From Streptomyces sp. rh34 (lineage in GTDB: Bacteria; Actinomycetota; Actinomycetes; Streptomycetales; Streptomycetaceae): a stretch of 52,651 nucleotides of DNA. The translations under genes were made by a program, and so were the position numbers. Location of the stretch: contig NZ_NTGZ01000016.1 of the NCBI RefSeq assembly GCF_002551245.1, forward strand, positions 1 through 52,651, in the 5' to 3' direction. Position 1 is the first letter of the stretch. The number at the start of each line of letters is the position of its first letter. Below, piece by piece: positions 41,061 through 49,515 of the stretch. Under the pieces are notes generated by a model. The model did not search any database, was not told the DNA's origin, and saw only the letters and a program-made list of their open reading frames with translations.

Positions 41061-41858
41061 ATGACCGACATCCAGCCCGTCATCGACACCGCCCTCCGCT
41101 CCGCCCCGCCGGCAGAGCTCACCCCGGGCAAGGTGTACGCCTTCCACACCCCCACCGGCGTCCACCAGGTCGACCTCACCGGCCCCGCCGCCGCCCCCAC
41201 CCGGAAGACCGGCACCACCACCGTCCGCGACGCCGCCAGCTTCCACGCGTACTTCGAGAAGCACGCCGACATCGACACCGAGGTGTACGCCGACTCCGAC
41301 CGGCTCACCATCACCGCCGTCCTCGACGCCCACCAGGCCGACGCCCCGCGCTTCGGCGGCCACGTTCTCCGGCTCTCCCTCCGCGAGACCGAGGCGTGGA
41401 AGCAGTGGGCCACCCTCGACGGAAGGCTCCTCGGCCAGGAGCAGTTCGCCGAGTTCCTCGAGGACCACCTGCCCGAGCTGCTGGAGCCGTCGGCGGCCGA
41501 GATGCTGGAGATCGCCCAGTCGATCCAGGGGGCGACGAAGGCCGAATTCCAGTCCTCCACCCGCCTCAGCAGCGGACAGCGCCAGTTCCAATTCGTCGAG
41601 ACGACGACCGCGAAGGCGGGACAGAAGGGCCAACTCACCATCCCGGAGACGTTCACGATCGGGCTCGTCCCCTTCGACGGCTCCGAGGGCTACAAGCTCA
41701 CCGCCCGCTTCCGCTACCGCGTCGGCCGCGACGGTGAACTGACCCTCGGCTACAAGCTGGAGCGGCCCGGGGACATCCGGGCCAAGGCCTTCCAGGACGT
41801 CGTCACCGCGATCGGCGAGCACATCGACCAGCCGGTCATGAACGGCACCCCCGCCTGA
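41061..41858 (+). CDS. DUF2303 family phage protein
   Basis: 265 residues. The middle (FHAYFEKHADIDTEVYADSDRLTITAVLDAHQADAPRFGGHVLRLSLRETEAWKQWATLDGRLLGQEQFAEFLEDHLPEL) fits DUF2303, a family of phage early proteins of unknown role that co-occur with recombination genes. It begins 3 bases after the previous gene and shares a base with the next start. Confidence 0.8.
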   Translation: MTDIQPVIDTALRSAPPAELTPGKVYAFHTPTGVHQVDLTGPAAAPTRKTGTTTVRDAASFHAYFEKHADIDTEVYADSDRLTITAVLDAHQADAPRFGGHVLRLSLRETEAWKQWATLDGRLLGQEQFAEFLEDHLPELLEPSAAEMLEIAQSIQGATKAEFQSSTRLSSGQRQFQFVETTTAKAGQKGQLTIPETFTIGLVPFDGSEGYKLTARFRYRVGRDGELTLGYKLERPGDIRAKAFQDVVTAIGEHIDQPVMNGTPA

Positions 41859-42154
41859 TGGCCCGCGCGAGCAGGAAGGGCAGCAGCCCCACCCGCTGCC
41901 CTTCCTGCTCCGCACCCACCCTCACCCAATGGGTCGGCGACACCGCCGCAGTACGGGTCACCGCGGACCTCACCCCCCTCACCCCCGCCCAGCAGGCCGA
42001 GGCCCGCACCCCCAACCGGCTCATCTGGTGCCTGGTCACCGGCGAACACCGGCCCCTGCGCCTCCGCTGGATCCACACCTGGCACCCCCAGAACTGCCCC
42101 CACCCCCACGTCACCGACCACCAGTGCACAGCGCCACCGACGACCCTCTTCTGA
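41858..42154 (+). CDS. Small zinc-binding hypothetical protein
   Basis: 98 residues: CPSC near the N-terminus (RCPSCSAPTLTQWVGD), a central basic strand region, and a Cys/His-rich end (WHPQNCPHPHVTDHQC). Start overlaps the previous stop (TGATG). Unknown, probably zinc-stabilised. Confidence 0.6.
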   Translation: MARASRKGSSPTRCPSCSAPTLTQWVGDTAAVRVTADLTPLTPAQQAEARTPNRLIWCLVTGEHRPLRLRWIHTWHPQNCPHPHVTDHQCTAPPTTLF

Positions 42155-42169
42155 TCGGAGCCCGCCACC

Positions 42170-44050
42170 GTGGAGAACGTCCGCCACATGAACCCGCGAG
42201 ACACGGGCGACACGCACGCCTCGGACAGCGGCGCCATGGACGCAGAGCTCGACGTCATCGGCGGATGCATGCACTATCCACGGCACATCCCCGCCGTGCA
42301 GGCCATCCTCAAGGGCAGCGACTTCGTACGCCCCGCACACGAACTGATCTGGGGCGCGCTCACCCACCTCGCCGCCCGCGGGGAACCCACGAACCACATC
42401 GCCGTACGCATCGAGCTGGAGAAGCGGAAGGAACTCACCCGCGCCGGCGGACTGAACTACGTCATCGCGGTCGGCGACCACGTCGGCGGCGGCGACCCCT
42501 TGTACTGGGCCGAGAAGGTCCGGGCCGCGGCCGACCTTCGCGCCGAGGCCGACCTCGGCCGCCGCATCGTCCAGCAAGCCACCGCCCCCGACGCCGAACC
42601 CGGCCAAGCCGTCACCTTCATCGACGACTACCTCCAGCGGCAGAAGGAACGCGCCGCCGGCCGCTCCGGCGACCCCGCAGACGCGCTCCTCGCCGAACTC
42701 CTCGACGCCTCGTCGCTGGACAACATGCCCACCCTGGAGCCCCTCGTCGGGGACCTCCTCCACCTCGACACCCTCGCCCGCATCATCGGCCCCTCCGGCC
42801 ACATGAAGAGCTTCGTCACCATCGACATCGCCGGGCACGTCGGCACCGGCATGAAGTGGCACGGCCACCACGTCCGCCAGGGCACCGTCGTCTACCTCGT
42901 CGCCGAAGGCGCCCGCGGTATCCGCCAGCGCGTCCGCGCCTGGGAGAAGCACCACGGGCTGAAGATGACCGGCGTCCTCTTCCTGCCCCGCCCCGTCCAG
43001 GCCCGCGGCCCCGAGTGGGACACCCTCATCGAGGCGATGCGCCGCCTCCAGCCCGCCATGATCGTCATCGACACCCAGGCCCGCGTCTCCGTCGGCGTCG
43101 AAGAGAACTCCAACACCGAACTCGGCATCGTCATCGAGCGGATGGACGACCTCCGCCGCGCCACCGAAGCCTGTGTCCTCCTCATCCACCACACCGGACA
43201 CATCGGCGAGCACGGGCGCGGCGCCTCCGCCGCCAAGGGCGCCCTCCAGTCCGAGATGCACGTCTCCAAGAAGGGCGACAACGCCCGCAACATCGTCGTC
43301 ACCATGAAGGTCGGCAAGCAGAAGGACTCCGAGGAAGGCGCCGACCTTCAGTTTGGGCTGAAGGTCGTCACCCTCGACGGCGAGCACAAGCCCGACGGCC
43401 GGCCCGTCACGAGCGTGGTCCTGGAGTCCCTCGACCAGCGGCCCGACGTTCCCGCGATCGGCACGCCCGCCTGGCTGGTCCGCCGCCTCGACACCGACCG
43501 TGTGGACATCGCCTGGGGCAGCCCGCGGGTCATCCGGTGGTGCGCCGACCGAGGCATCCAGATGCGGAAAGGCCTCATCGAGGAGGCCGTCCGGATCCGG
43601 AAGAACCGGAACAGCTTCGACGACCCCCATATGCGGACGGGGGATGACAACCCGGACACCCACACCGGGGCAGGCCAGGCATACACCCCCGAAGCGGACC
43701 CACCCCCGTCCGATTGCACCCGAAATGACCTCCCCCCAGACCTCCCCCCTACAACTTTCAACCAACCTCCCCCCGAAAACGGGGGGACCCCCGGGGAGTT
43801 CACACAAAACCCCAGGTCAAACATCCCCCCAACCACGGGGGGAGGCCCGGGGGATGGCCCATCAAAACCTCCCTCCCCCCGCTCCCCCTCTAGGGAGGGG
43901 GGAGGTGTGGGGAGCGACGAGGAAAACACCACCCCCACCGCACCCCTCTGCACCATCTGCGGCCACACCCTCCAGCCACTCCGAGCCGAACGCGGATACG
44001 ACACCCACCTCGGCTGCGACCCCACCACCGGCAGCCACCCCGCCGCATAA
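42170..44050 (+). CDS. DnaB-N/RepA-like AAA replicative helicase
   Basis: 626 residues. Residues about 20-160 resemble the DnaB N-terminal domain (DAELDVIGGCMHYPRHI...ELIWGALTHLAARGEPTN...GGLNYVIAV). Residues 195-400 are a RepA/AAA_25 motor: Walker A GPSGHMKS (207-214, with Met for the usual Gly), Walker B PAMIVIDTQAR and a sensor-like CVLLIHHTGH. Residues about 480-600 are a Pro/Gly-rich linker encoded by C/G-tract repeats, and the end is a zinc-ribbon-like CTICGHTL. Probable replicative helicase loader/helicase. GTG at 42170 or ATG at 42188 could be the start. Confidence 0.83.
   Translation: MENVRHMNPRDTGDTHASDSGAMDAELDVIGGCMHYPRHIPAVQAILKGSDFVRPAHELIWGALTHLAARGEPTNHIAVRIELEKRKELTRAGGLNYVIAVGDHVGGGDPLYWAEKVRAAADLRAEADLGRRIVQQATAPDAEPGQAVTFIDDYLQRQKERAAGRSGDPADALLAELLDASSLDNMPTLEPLVGDLLHLDTLARIIGPSGHMKSFVTIDIAGHVGTGMKWHGHHVRQGTVVYLVAEGARGIRQRVRAWEKHHGLKMTGVLFLPRPVQARGPEWDTLIEAMRRLQPAMIVIDTQARVSVGVEENSNTELGIVIERMDDLRRATEACVLLIHHTGHIGEHGRGASAAKGALQSEMHVSKKGDNARNIVVTMKVGKQKDSEEGADLQFGLKVVTLDGEHKPDGRPVTSVVLESLDQRPDVPAIGTPAWLVRRLDTDRVDIAWGSPRVIRWCADRGIQMRKGLIEEAVRIRKNRNSFDDPHMRTGDDNPDTHTGAGQAYTPEADPPPSDCTRNDLPPDLPPTTFNQPPPENGGTPGEFTQNPRSNIPPTTGGGPGDGPSKPPSPRSPSREGGGVGSDEENTTPTAPLCTICGHTLQPLRAERGYDTHLGCDPTTGSHPAA
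43729..43905. repeat. CCTCCCCCC repeats inside the helicase gene (candidate origin)
   Basis: The 9-mer CCTCCCCCC occurs at 43729, 43741, 43766 and 43872, and its complement GGGGGGAGG at 43837 and 43897, with many related C- and G-tracts. Phage origins can lie inside the replication gene, as in lambda. The tracts could also form G-quadruplexes. The coded peptide here is low complexity, so the DNA may be under more constraint than the protein. Confidence 0.5.
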
Positions 44051-44095
44051 GCCCCGGACCAACCAGCCCCCAGCCCAACCACCAGGAGCAGACCC

Positions 44096-44332
44096 ATGAC
44101 CACCACCGACTGCCAGACCTGGCTCGTCACCCCGGACACCATCACCGCCGTCGACGACGCGGTCGACGCGTACGGCGTCTACGCGAAGGGCTACTTCGAG
44201 TGGGTCGACGGACGCACCGCCATCGTCGGCCTCCGCGTCGGTACCGGCCCCGACCGTGTGGTGGCCCGGTTCGGCGACACGCTCGTCCGCCACCCTGACG
44301 GCCAGTGGTCCGTCCGGCCGGCCACCGCGTGA
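44096..44332 (+). CDS. Hypothetical phage protein
   Basis: 78 residues, probably a small beta sandwich (YGVYAKGYFEWVDGRTAIVGLRVGTGPDRVVARFGDTLVRHPDGQWSV). Ribosome site AGGAG nine bases upstream. Unknown. Confidence 0.6.
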   Translation: MTTTDCQTWLVTPDTITAVDDAVDAYGVYAKGYFEWVDGRTAIVGLRVGTGPDRVVARFGDTLVRHPDGQWSVRPATA

Positions 44333-44366
44333 CCGTCCTCCCGCCCGCCACTTCCTGGAGCAGCCC

Positions 44367-44963
44367 ATGACCATCGACACCACCACTGAAGACTGCGGAG
44401 CCGCCTTCACCGAGTACACGCCCACCCCCGGCGGCACCCCCTACCAGCAACTCGCCTTCCTCCGCATCCACGACCGGGCCGTCGAAGCGCTCCTCGCCGG
44501 CCAGCACGACGCCACGCAACTCGGCCTCGACGGACACAAGGCCCACGCCCACGCCGTCGACGCCGTCCTCGCAGCAGTCGGCCCGGCCTACGCCGCAGCC
44601 GCCATCAACCGCGTCGCCACCGACCTCATCGAGAAGGTCAACGAGGACACCTTCGTGGCGCTCGACAGCATCGCCGCCACGCTCGACCTGGACGTCGTCG
44701 AGGACCTCGACGGATCCAACGGCACGGGCGACGACGGCCCGATCATCAGGGTCTTCCGCCGCGCGGACGGCTGGCTGTTTGGCGGATCGCAGACTGCGGA
44801 GCCCTGCACCAGCAACCACCACCGGGAGCAGGACGGCCGCCCCGCGTGCACGGCTGACGCGGTGTGGAAGGTCGTGGAGGACCACGGCATGCACCTCACC
44901 ATCGGCTTCTGGTGCGACGAGGACTTCCCCGCCGAACACCGGCACCTTGCCGAGGGGCTGTGA
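44367..44963 (+). CDS. Hypothetical phage protein
   Basis: 198 residues. Helical first half (FLRIHDRAVEALLAGQHDATQLGLDGHKAHAHAVDAVLAAVGPAYAAAAINRVATDLIEKVNEDT) and an acidic second half with Cys/His (CTSNHHREQDGRPAC, WCDEDF). TGGAG ribosome site. It overlaps the HNH gene by 4 bases. Not recognised. Confidence 0.6.
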   Translation: MTIDTTTEDCGAAFTEYTPTPGGTPYQQLAFLRIHDRAVEALLAGQHDATQLGLDGHKAHAHAVDAVLAAVGPAYAAAAINRVATDLIEKVNEDTFVALDSIAATLDLDVVEDLDGSNGTGDDGPIIRVFRRADGWLFGGSQTAEPCTSNHHREQDGRPACTADAVWKVVEDHGMHLTIGFWCDEDFPAEHRHLAEGL

Positions 44964-45346
44964 CCCCGGTGCCGATCCGTCCGGAGAACCGGGCCCGGTA
45001 CCCGAAGGACTGGCCGGCCATCAGCCTCCGCATCCGCACCGAGCGCGCCGCCGGCCGGTGCGAGTGCGTCGGGGAGTGCGGGCGCGGCACCCACCCGGGG
45101 CGCTGCCCGAACGTCAACCGCGGCCGGGCGTACGGCACCGGGTCCCTGGTGATCCTCACCGTCGCGCACCTCGACCACACCCCGGAGAACTGCGACCCGG
45201 CGAACCTGCGGGCGATGTGCCAGGGGTGCCACCTGCACTACGACCGGGAGCACCACCGGCAGACCGCGGCCGCGACCCGGCGCGCGGCGCGGGAAGCCGC
45301 CGGCCAACTCGCCTTCACCGTCCCCGCCGACCCGAGGAGCCCCTGA
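44960..45346 (+). CDS. HNH endonuclease
   Basis: 128 residues. Two zinc pairs in CECVGECG and HPGRC, followed by the HNH core VILTVAHLDHTPENCDPANLRAMCQGCHLHYDREHH: AHLDH (first catalytic His), DPANL (Asn) and CHLHYD (last His). Unlike the two HNH-like modules near 39.5-40.4 kb, all catalytic positions are present. It may act in packaging, homing or host DNA attack. GTG start coupled to the previous stop. Confidence 0.88.
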   Translation: MTPVPIRPENRARYPKDWPAISLRIRTERAAGRCECVGECGRGTHPGRCPNVNRGRAYGTGSLVILTVAHLDHTPENCDPANLRAMCQGCHLHYDREHHRQTAAATRRAAREAAGQLAFTVPADPRSP

Positions 45347-45696
45347 TGCGCATCCGGATCTGCAACGTCCCCGGCTGCACCAACAAACACAGCGCCCGCG
45401 GCTACTGCCCCCGCTGCTACCAGCGCTACGTCCGCCACGGCAACCCCACCTACCTTGTCGCCACGGACTACGACCACGCGGTCGTCGAGCGGGCGGTGGC
45501 CGGGAACTGGAACGGTCGCATGACCCAGGCCGAGCGCGACGAGACCATCCGCCGCCTCCACCGCCGCGGTCTCACCGACCGGCTCATCGCTAATCACCTC
45601 GACATCGGTACCAGCGGCGTCTGCATGGCCCGCTACCGCCTTAACCTCCCCGCGAACCAGGCGCCCGTGGGCGACCGGTCAGGGCGTGCCGCGTGA
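45346..45696 (+). CDS. Zinc ribbon plus helix-turn-helix protein
   Basis: 116 residues. Starts CNVPGCTNKHSARGYCPRCYQRYVRHGNPT, a treble-clef-like zinc motif frequent in phage proteins next to HNH genes. Then TQAERDETIRRLHRRGLTDRLIANHLDIGTSGVCMARYRLNL, a resolvase-like helix-turn-helix. Likely sequence-specific DNA binding. Confidence 0.7.
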   Translation: MRIRICNVPGCTNKHSARGYCPRCYQRYVRHGNPTYLVATDYDHAVVERAVAGNWNGRMTQAERDETIRRLHRRGLTDRLIANHLDIGTSGVCMARYRLNLPANQAPVGDRSGRAA

Positions 45697-46037
45697 ACAC
45701 CCACGAACAGCGGTGCCCGCACTGCCGGGCCAAGAACGGCACTGACACGGTCCCCACCGCGGTCGAGCCGATCGCCCTGCCCGACCCGATGCCCGAGCAG
45801 CCCACCGGGTTCCGCGTCTACTACCCGGACGGCCACACCCAGGACTGCACTCTCCACCCCGATGGCCGTCTCACCATGACCGCGGGCGGGAGCGACTGGG
45901 TGTCGGCGCTCGCGTTCGAGGAGATGGCCGAGACGAGCTGGGCCGGGGTGCACATCGAATGGAACCCCGGGCCGCTGGAACCTGCCACCACCATCCCGGC
46001 CGCGGTCGTCCAGGACGCCCTGCTCCCCGCCGCGTGA
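45693..46037 (+). CDS. Hypothetical protein with N-terminal zinc knuckle
   Basis: 114 residues from a GTG. RCPHCRAKNG near the start, then a small beta-rich region (GFRVYYPDGHTQDCTLHPDGRLTMTAGGSDWVSALAFEEMAE). Coupled to the previous gene by 4 bases. Unknown. Confidence 0.6.
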   Translation: MNTHEQRCPHCRAKNGTDTVPTAVEPIALPDPMPEQPTGFRVYYPDGHTQDCTLHPDGRLTMTAGGSDWVSALAFEEMAETSWAGVHIEWNPGPLEPATTIPAAVVQDALLPAA

Positions 46038-46109
46038 CCACACAGTGCGCCCGCCCGGGTCGTAGCCGGGCGGGCGCCCCACCACCGTACCGATCACCTG
46101 GAGCCCCTG

Positions 46110-46916
46110 ATGCCCGACACCACCCCCGCCGTCTGGTCCGACGGTGACCCGCTGATGGAGGCCGTCGCCGCCGCCGTGTGGGAGCAGTGCCGCACGGAGA
46201 ACAGCATCGTCGTGGACGACCCGCGCAACATCGCGGCGGTCGCCGCCACGGTGGCCCGGCAGCTTCTCGGCACCAGCGCGGCCGAGGGCGCGGTCGTCGA
46301 GCCGGAGCCGGACACCGAACTGCGGGACCGGATCGCCGCCGCCATTCGCGCCGAGTCCTCCCGCGTCGACGACCTCGCCCTGGCCGACGCGGTCATGCCC
46401 GTGGTGACCGACCGGCTCCGCAGGAACTGGGGCGAGATGCGCGACCGCGTGGCCGAGCTGGAGACGGAGGCGCAGAGGCTGGCCGACGCCGCCCCGCCCG
46501 CGCCTGCCGACCGGGCCGCCGTACTCCGCGAGGCTGCCGAGGTGGCCGTGCGCGCGGCCAGGGCCTGCGGCGAGAGCGAGACCGGCCAGTACGCCGCCTC
46601 TGTCGCTGCGGGCATCGGCCGGGATCTCCGCCGTCTGGCCGACGAGGCTGCCGCCGGGGTGCAGCAGACCACCGAGGGCGAGACCAAGGCACCCGGCGGC
46701 GAGCTGCCCATCGTGGGCTACCGGTCCCACACCGGGAAGATCCTGCGCTGCATCGCCTGCGCCCCGAGCCCGTACCTGATTCGCACCGGCGAGTTCGTCC
46801 CGGTCGACTCCGAGGACCTGCCCGACGGGGGGTTCTGCACGTGGCACGAGTGCGGTCGCGACGTCCTGGCCACCCCGCCCGCTGCCCCTGCCGCGCCCGA
46901 GGAGCCCACACGATGA
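46110..46916 (+). CDS. Hypothetical phage protein with coiled coil and zinc motif
   Basis: 268 residues. Helical body (LRDRIAAAIRAESSRVDDLALADAVMPVVTDRLRRNWGEMRDRVAELETEAQRLADA) that resembles tail-end regions of many Streptomyces phage hypotheticals, then a Cys-rich end (RCIACAPSPY, GGFCTWHECGRD). No family recognised. Confidence 0.6.
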   Translation: MPDTTPAVWSDGDPLMEAVAAAVWEQCRTENSIVVDDPRNIAAVAATVARQLLGTSAAEGAVVEPEPDTELRDRIAAAIRAESSRVDDLALADAVMPVVTDRLRRNWGEMRDRVAELETEAQRLADAAPPAPADRAAVLREAAEVAVRAARACGESETGQYAASVAAGIGRDLRRLADEAAAGVQQTTEGETKAPGGELPIVGYRSHTGKILRCIACAPSPYLIRTGEFVPVDSEDLPDGGFCTWHECGRDVLATPPAAPAAPEEPTR

Positions 46917-47176
46917 CCACGCGGCCCCTGCTCTGCACCAAGTGCGGCGAACCCGTCGGCGTCGTCGAGGAAGTCAACTGCCACATCGTCTGGGACGAGG
47001 CAGTCATCGACACCACCGGCGTCGTCCGCCCCGCCGAGCAGCACATGGAGTTCTGGAAGGGCGACCCGCACCGCGCGCTCGCCGTCTGCCGCAACCCCGC
47101 CTGCCGCCACCACTGGACGCTGCGCCGAGCGTTCGAACCCACCGCACCGACCACCCCCGCCCCTGCTGCCGGGTGA
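46913..47176 (+). CDS. Small zinc-ribbon protein
   Basis: 87 residues. Four-Cys ribbon: LLCTKCGEPVG, a single Cys in EVNCHIVW, and AVCRNPACRHHWTLRRAF. Overlaps the previous gene by 4 bases. Probably nucleic-acid binding. Confidence 0.65.
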   Translation: MTTRPLLCTKCGEPVGVVEEVNCHIVWDEAVIDTTGVVRPAEQHMEFWKGDPHRALAVCRNPACRHHWTLRRAFEPTAPTTPAPAAG

Positions 47177-47202
47177 TCCCGGCCCACACCACGGAGACCC
47201 AC

Positions 47203-47733
47203 ATGACCGACACCACCGCCCTCCCCGCCCAGGCCGTCATCGGCCGCCGCGTCGAGTTCGCCTACTACCGCGACCAGACCACCTTCCTGCCCGGCATCAT
47301 CACCGCGATCACCGACGACCCCGCGAGCCTCCGTGTCCGCCTCGACGGCAAGCGCAACAACGTGGCCTGCCGCCCCGACTACGACGGCATCCGATACCTC
47401 GACCAGGTCGTCCCCGTCCCCGCCCTGCCGATGGGGGCGTTCACGCCCACCGTCGATGACTTCGACGGGGCCACCTACGCCGGGGTCCCGGTCTGCCAGC
47501 TCGACGACGAGGACATCGTCATCCTCACCGCCGACCAGGACGCCGCCCGGGGCGCGCTCGTCGCGTACTGCAAGGCGCAGGACATTGACCCCGAGTACGC
47601 GGAAGACCCGCTGGAAGCCGCGTGGGCGCGCTTCGAGTGGCAGCCCGAGGACGCCGAGTCGGACTGGCAGGTGAGGTTCGACGCCGAGGGCTTCGACGGT
47701 GCCGTCCAGATCCACTACCTGCCCGCCGGCTGA
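47203..47733 (+). CDS. Hypothetical acidic phage protein
   Basis: 176 residues. The N-terminus VIGRRVEFAYYRDQTTFLPGIITAITDDPASLRVRLDGKRN suggests an SH3/Tudor-like barrel. The acidic rest ends AWARFEWQPEDAESDWQVRFDAEGFDGAVQIHYL. CGGAG ribosome site. Unknown. Confidence 0.6.
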   Translation: MTDTTALPAQAVIGRRVEFAYYRDQTTFLPGIITAITDDPASLRVRLDGKRNNVACRPDYDGIRYLDQVVPVPALPMGAFTPTVDDFDGATYAGVPVCQLDDEDIVILTADQDAARGALVAYCKAQDIDPEYAEDPLEAAWARFEWQPEDAESDWQVRFDAEGFDGAVQIHYLPAG

Positions 47734-47797
47734 CGCCCCTGCCCCTGTGGGTGGCCGCCCCACCCGGCGGCCACCCCAACCCGGAAGGACCCACGAC

Positions 47798-47938
47798 ATG
47801 ACCTGCACCACCTGCGGCGCCGAACTCGGCCCCGACTACACCACCGACATCAACGGCGTGCACTGCATCAACTGCGCCGGCCACCCCGACACCCCAGCCG
47901 ACGGGCTGCGGACCTACACCACCGAGGGGGACTGGTGA
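47798..47938 (+). CDS. Mini zinc-finger protein
   Basis: 46 residues: TCTTCGAELGPDY...GVHCINCAGHP, a four-Cys zinc knuckle. GGAAGGA ribosome site, and a 4-base overlap with the next gene. Short but well supported by these features. Confidence 0.6.
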   Translation: MTCTTCGAELGPDYTTDINGVHCINCAGHPDTPADGLRTYTTEGDW

Positions 47939-48144
47939 CCGCCGTGCTGCTCGTCACCGCCCTCGTCATCCTCACCACCGCCACCCTCACCGGACACATC
48001 GCCAACCCCCGCCAGGCGCAGCAACGGCGAGCAGCCCGCTCCGCAGAGCAGCAGGCCCGTGCCGGCACCGCCGACCACGACGCCGCCGCCCTCGCCGCCG
48101 CCATCCGCGACAGCTGGACCGACCCGACGAAGGAGCCCCGATGA
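47935..48144 (+). CDS. Small single-helix membrane protein
   Basis: 69 residues from a GTG. One N-terminal transmembrane helix (AVLLVTALVILTTATLTGHIA) and a basic/helical cytoplasmic tail. Coupled on both sides. Unknown. Confidence 0.55.
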   Translation: MTAVLLVTALVILTTATLTGHIANPRQAQQRRAARSAEQQARAGTADHDAAALAAAIRDSWTDPTKEPR

Positions 48145-48644
48145 GCACCGAGCTCGACCACCTCCTCGACCGGGCCGAACGCAACGTGCTCCTGCCCGGC
48201 GAAGGCGACCGGCTCCGCGAGCTCGTAGGGAAGGTGCGCGGCAACGTCGAGTTCTACGAGGCAGCCACTGCCCGCATGCGCAACCGCGCCGAAGTTGCCA
48301 CCGTCCGAGCCGACCGCGCCAAGGCCCGTGTCCGCGAGCTGGAAGCCGAGGTCGCACGCCTCACCGCCGGGCAGTGCCTCGACTCCCGCGCCATGTGCGA
48401 AAAGCACCACGCCCCGCCCGTCGACGGCTGCCCGTACCCGCGGTGCAAGGCCGCGCGCAACCGCGACCAGCGCGCGCCCGTCGCGCCGGCCGAGCACTGC
48501 GGCGACCAGCCGCCGACCGTCGACGGTCTCCACAACGCCAGCCCCACCGAGTGCGTGCTGCGCCCCGGGCACCAAGGCAGCCACGCCGACCAGCACGGCA
48601 TGCGGTGGTGGCTGGCCACCGAGCAGCCCACCACGGAGGCCTGA
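48141..48644 (+). CDS. Coiled-coil and Cys/His-rich hypothetical protein
   Basis: 167 residues. Coiled coil (LRELVGKVRGNVEFYEAATARMRNRAEVATVRADRAKARVRELEAEVARL), then Cys/His-rich segments (CLDSRAMCEKHH, GCPYPRCKAAR, HCGDQPP and ECVLRPGHQGSH); the last resembles a pattern found repeatedly in Streptomyces phage proteins. No function assigned. Confidence 0.6.
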   Translation: MSTELDHLLDRAERNVLLPGEGDRLRELVGKVRGNVEFYEAATARMRNRAEVATVRADRAKARVRELEAEVARLTAGQCLDSRAMCEKHHAPPVDGCPYPRCKAARNRDQRAPVAPAEHCGDQPPTVDGLHNASPTECVLRPGHQGSHADQHGMRWWLATEQPTTEA

Positions 48645-48647
48645 CCC

Positions 48648-49031
48648 ATGTACCTGTACCTCGTACGCACCGACCCGGTCCAGCAGATCGCCGCAGAGCC
48701 CGACACCCTCGAAGCCCTCACGGCCGCCCTGTCCCCACGCACCCAACCGCCCCAGGCCACGCCCGAAGTGATCACCTACCACGCCGCCCACGGCTTCGGC
48801 TGGCCCCTCGTCGCCGACCCGACGATCACACCCGGCGTCATTCACTGCCGGCCCACCCCGGGCGCTGCCCCACCGCTCAGCGCCACCGAGGTCATGGAGT
48901 ACATGCGCGCGCTCATGCCCGCCGACCCGATCAGGGAGCAGCCGTGCGCGCTCTGCACTCACGCCCGCAGCTGGCACGACGGCCTCTGCGCCTGCGGGTG
49001 CACGAACTTCACCGACCCCACGGAGGCCTGA
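48648..49031 (+). CDS. Hypothetical protein with C-terminal zinc ribbon
   Basis: 127 residues. YLYLVRTDPVQQIAAEPDTLEALTAALSP at the start, a middle VITYHAAHGFGWPLVADP and a C-terminal ribbon CALCTHARSWHDGLCACGC. Unknown. Confidence 0.6.
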   Translation: MYLYLVRTDPVQQIAAEPDTLEALTAALSPRTQPPQATPEVITYHAAHGFGWPLVADPTITPGVIHCRPTPGAAPPLSATEVMEYMRALMPADPIREQPCALCTHARSWHDGLCACGCTNFTDPTEA

Positions 49032-49034
49032 CCC

Positions 49035-49214
49035 ATGCATCCCACCGACCGGACCCGCACCGTCTGGCTCCACGGCAAGCCCTACTGGTGGACCGCCGAA
49101 GACGGGCGCCTCACCCTCCGGCCGGCGCACTGGCTCCTCACCGTCCCGGCCGACCCTCCCCCGGCGCCTGTGCTCGCCGACCTCGTCCAGTGGCTCTCCG
49201 CCCGACGTTTGTAG
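49035..49214 (+). CDS. Small hypothetical protein
   Basis: 59 residues, Trp-rich (TVWLHGKPYWWTAEDGRLTLRPAHWLLTV...LVQWLSARRL). It begins three bases after the previous stop and has the same GGAGGCCTGACCC leader as the gene before it. Last gene of the unbroken early operon. Unknown. Confidence 0.5.
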   Translation: MHPTDRTRTVWLHGKPYWWTAEDGRLTLRPAHWLLTVPADPPPAPVLADLVQWLSARRL

Positions 49215-49291
49215 CCGTGGTTCGGAGGGATTGTCAGTGGGCCGTGCGAGGCTGGCCAGCACCCGTACAGCGCACGACGAAAGGCGCCACC

Positions 49292-49465
49292 GTGGAAGAA
49301 GAAGAGAAGAGCCTCAGGGCGCAGGCCCAGGACGCGATCTACACGGAGATCATCGAGAACACGAAGGAACTTGCGGAGTACCGCGGATCCGGCGGCACGG
49401 TCAAGGCTCTGAAAGAGCTGGCTGAGGCGTACGCCTGGGTGACTCAACCCGCCCAGCCTCACTGA
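49292..49465 (+). CDS. Small acidic helical protein
   Basis: 57 residues from a GTG with AAAGG upstream: EEEEKSLRAQAQDAIYTEIIENTKELAEYRGSGGTVKALKELAEAYAWV, two helices around a Gly-rich turn. Not recognised; ends at the convergent terminator. Confidence 0.6.
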   Translation: MEEEEKSLRAQAQDAIYTEIIENTKELAEYRGSGGTVKALKELAEAYAWVTQPAQPH

Positions 49466-49472
49466 TTGCGCG

Positions 49473-49513
49473 ACCGCGCGCCCACCCCACTCTGTGTCGG
49501 GAGGGCGCGCGGT
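49473..49513. terminator. Bidirectional terminator between convergent genes
   Basis: ACCGCGCGCCC (49473-49483) and GGGCGCGCGGT (49503-49513), perfect 11-bp arms with a 19-base loop, exactly between the convergent stops at 49465 and 49516. Confidence 0.65.
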
Positions 49514-49515
49514 TC

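Noticed and set aside
41929..43647. A 572-codon Arg/Pro/His-rich frame overlapping the helicase gene
   Set aside because: Out-of-frame shadow; residue content is typical of frame-shifted GC-rich coding DNA.
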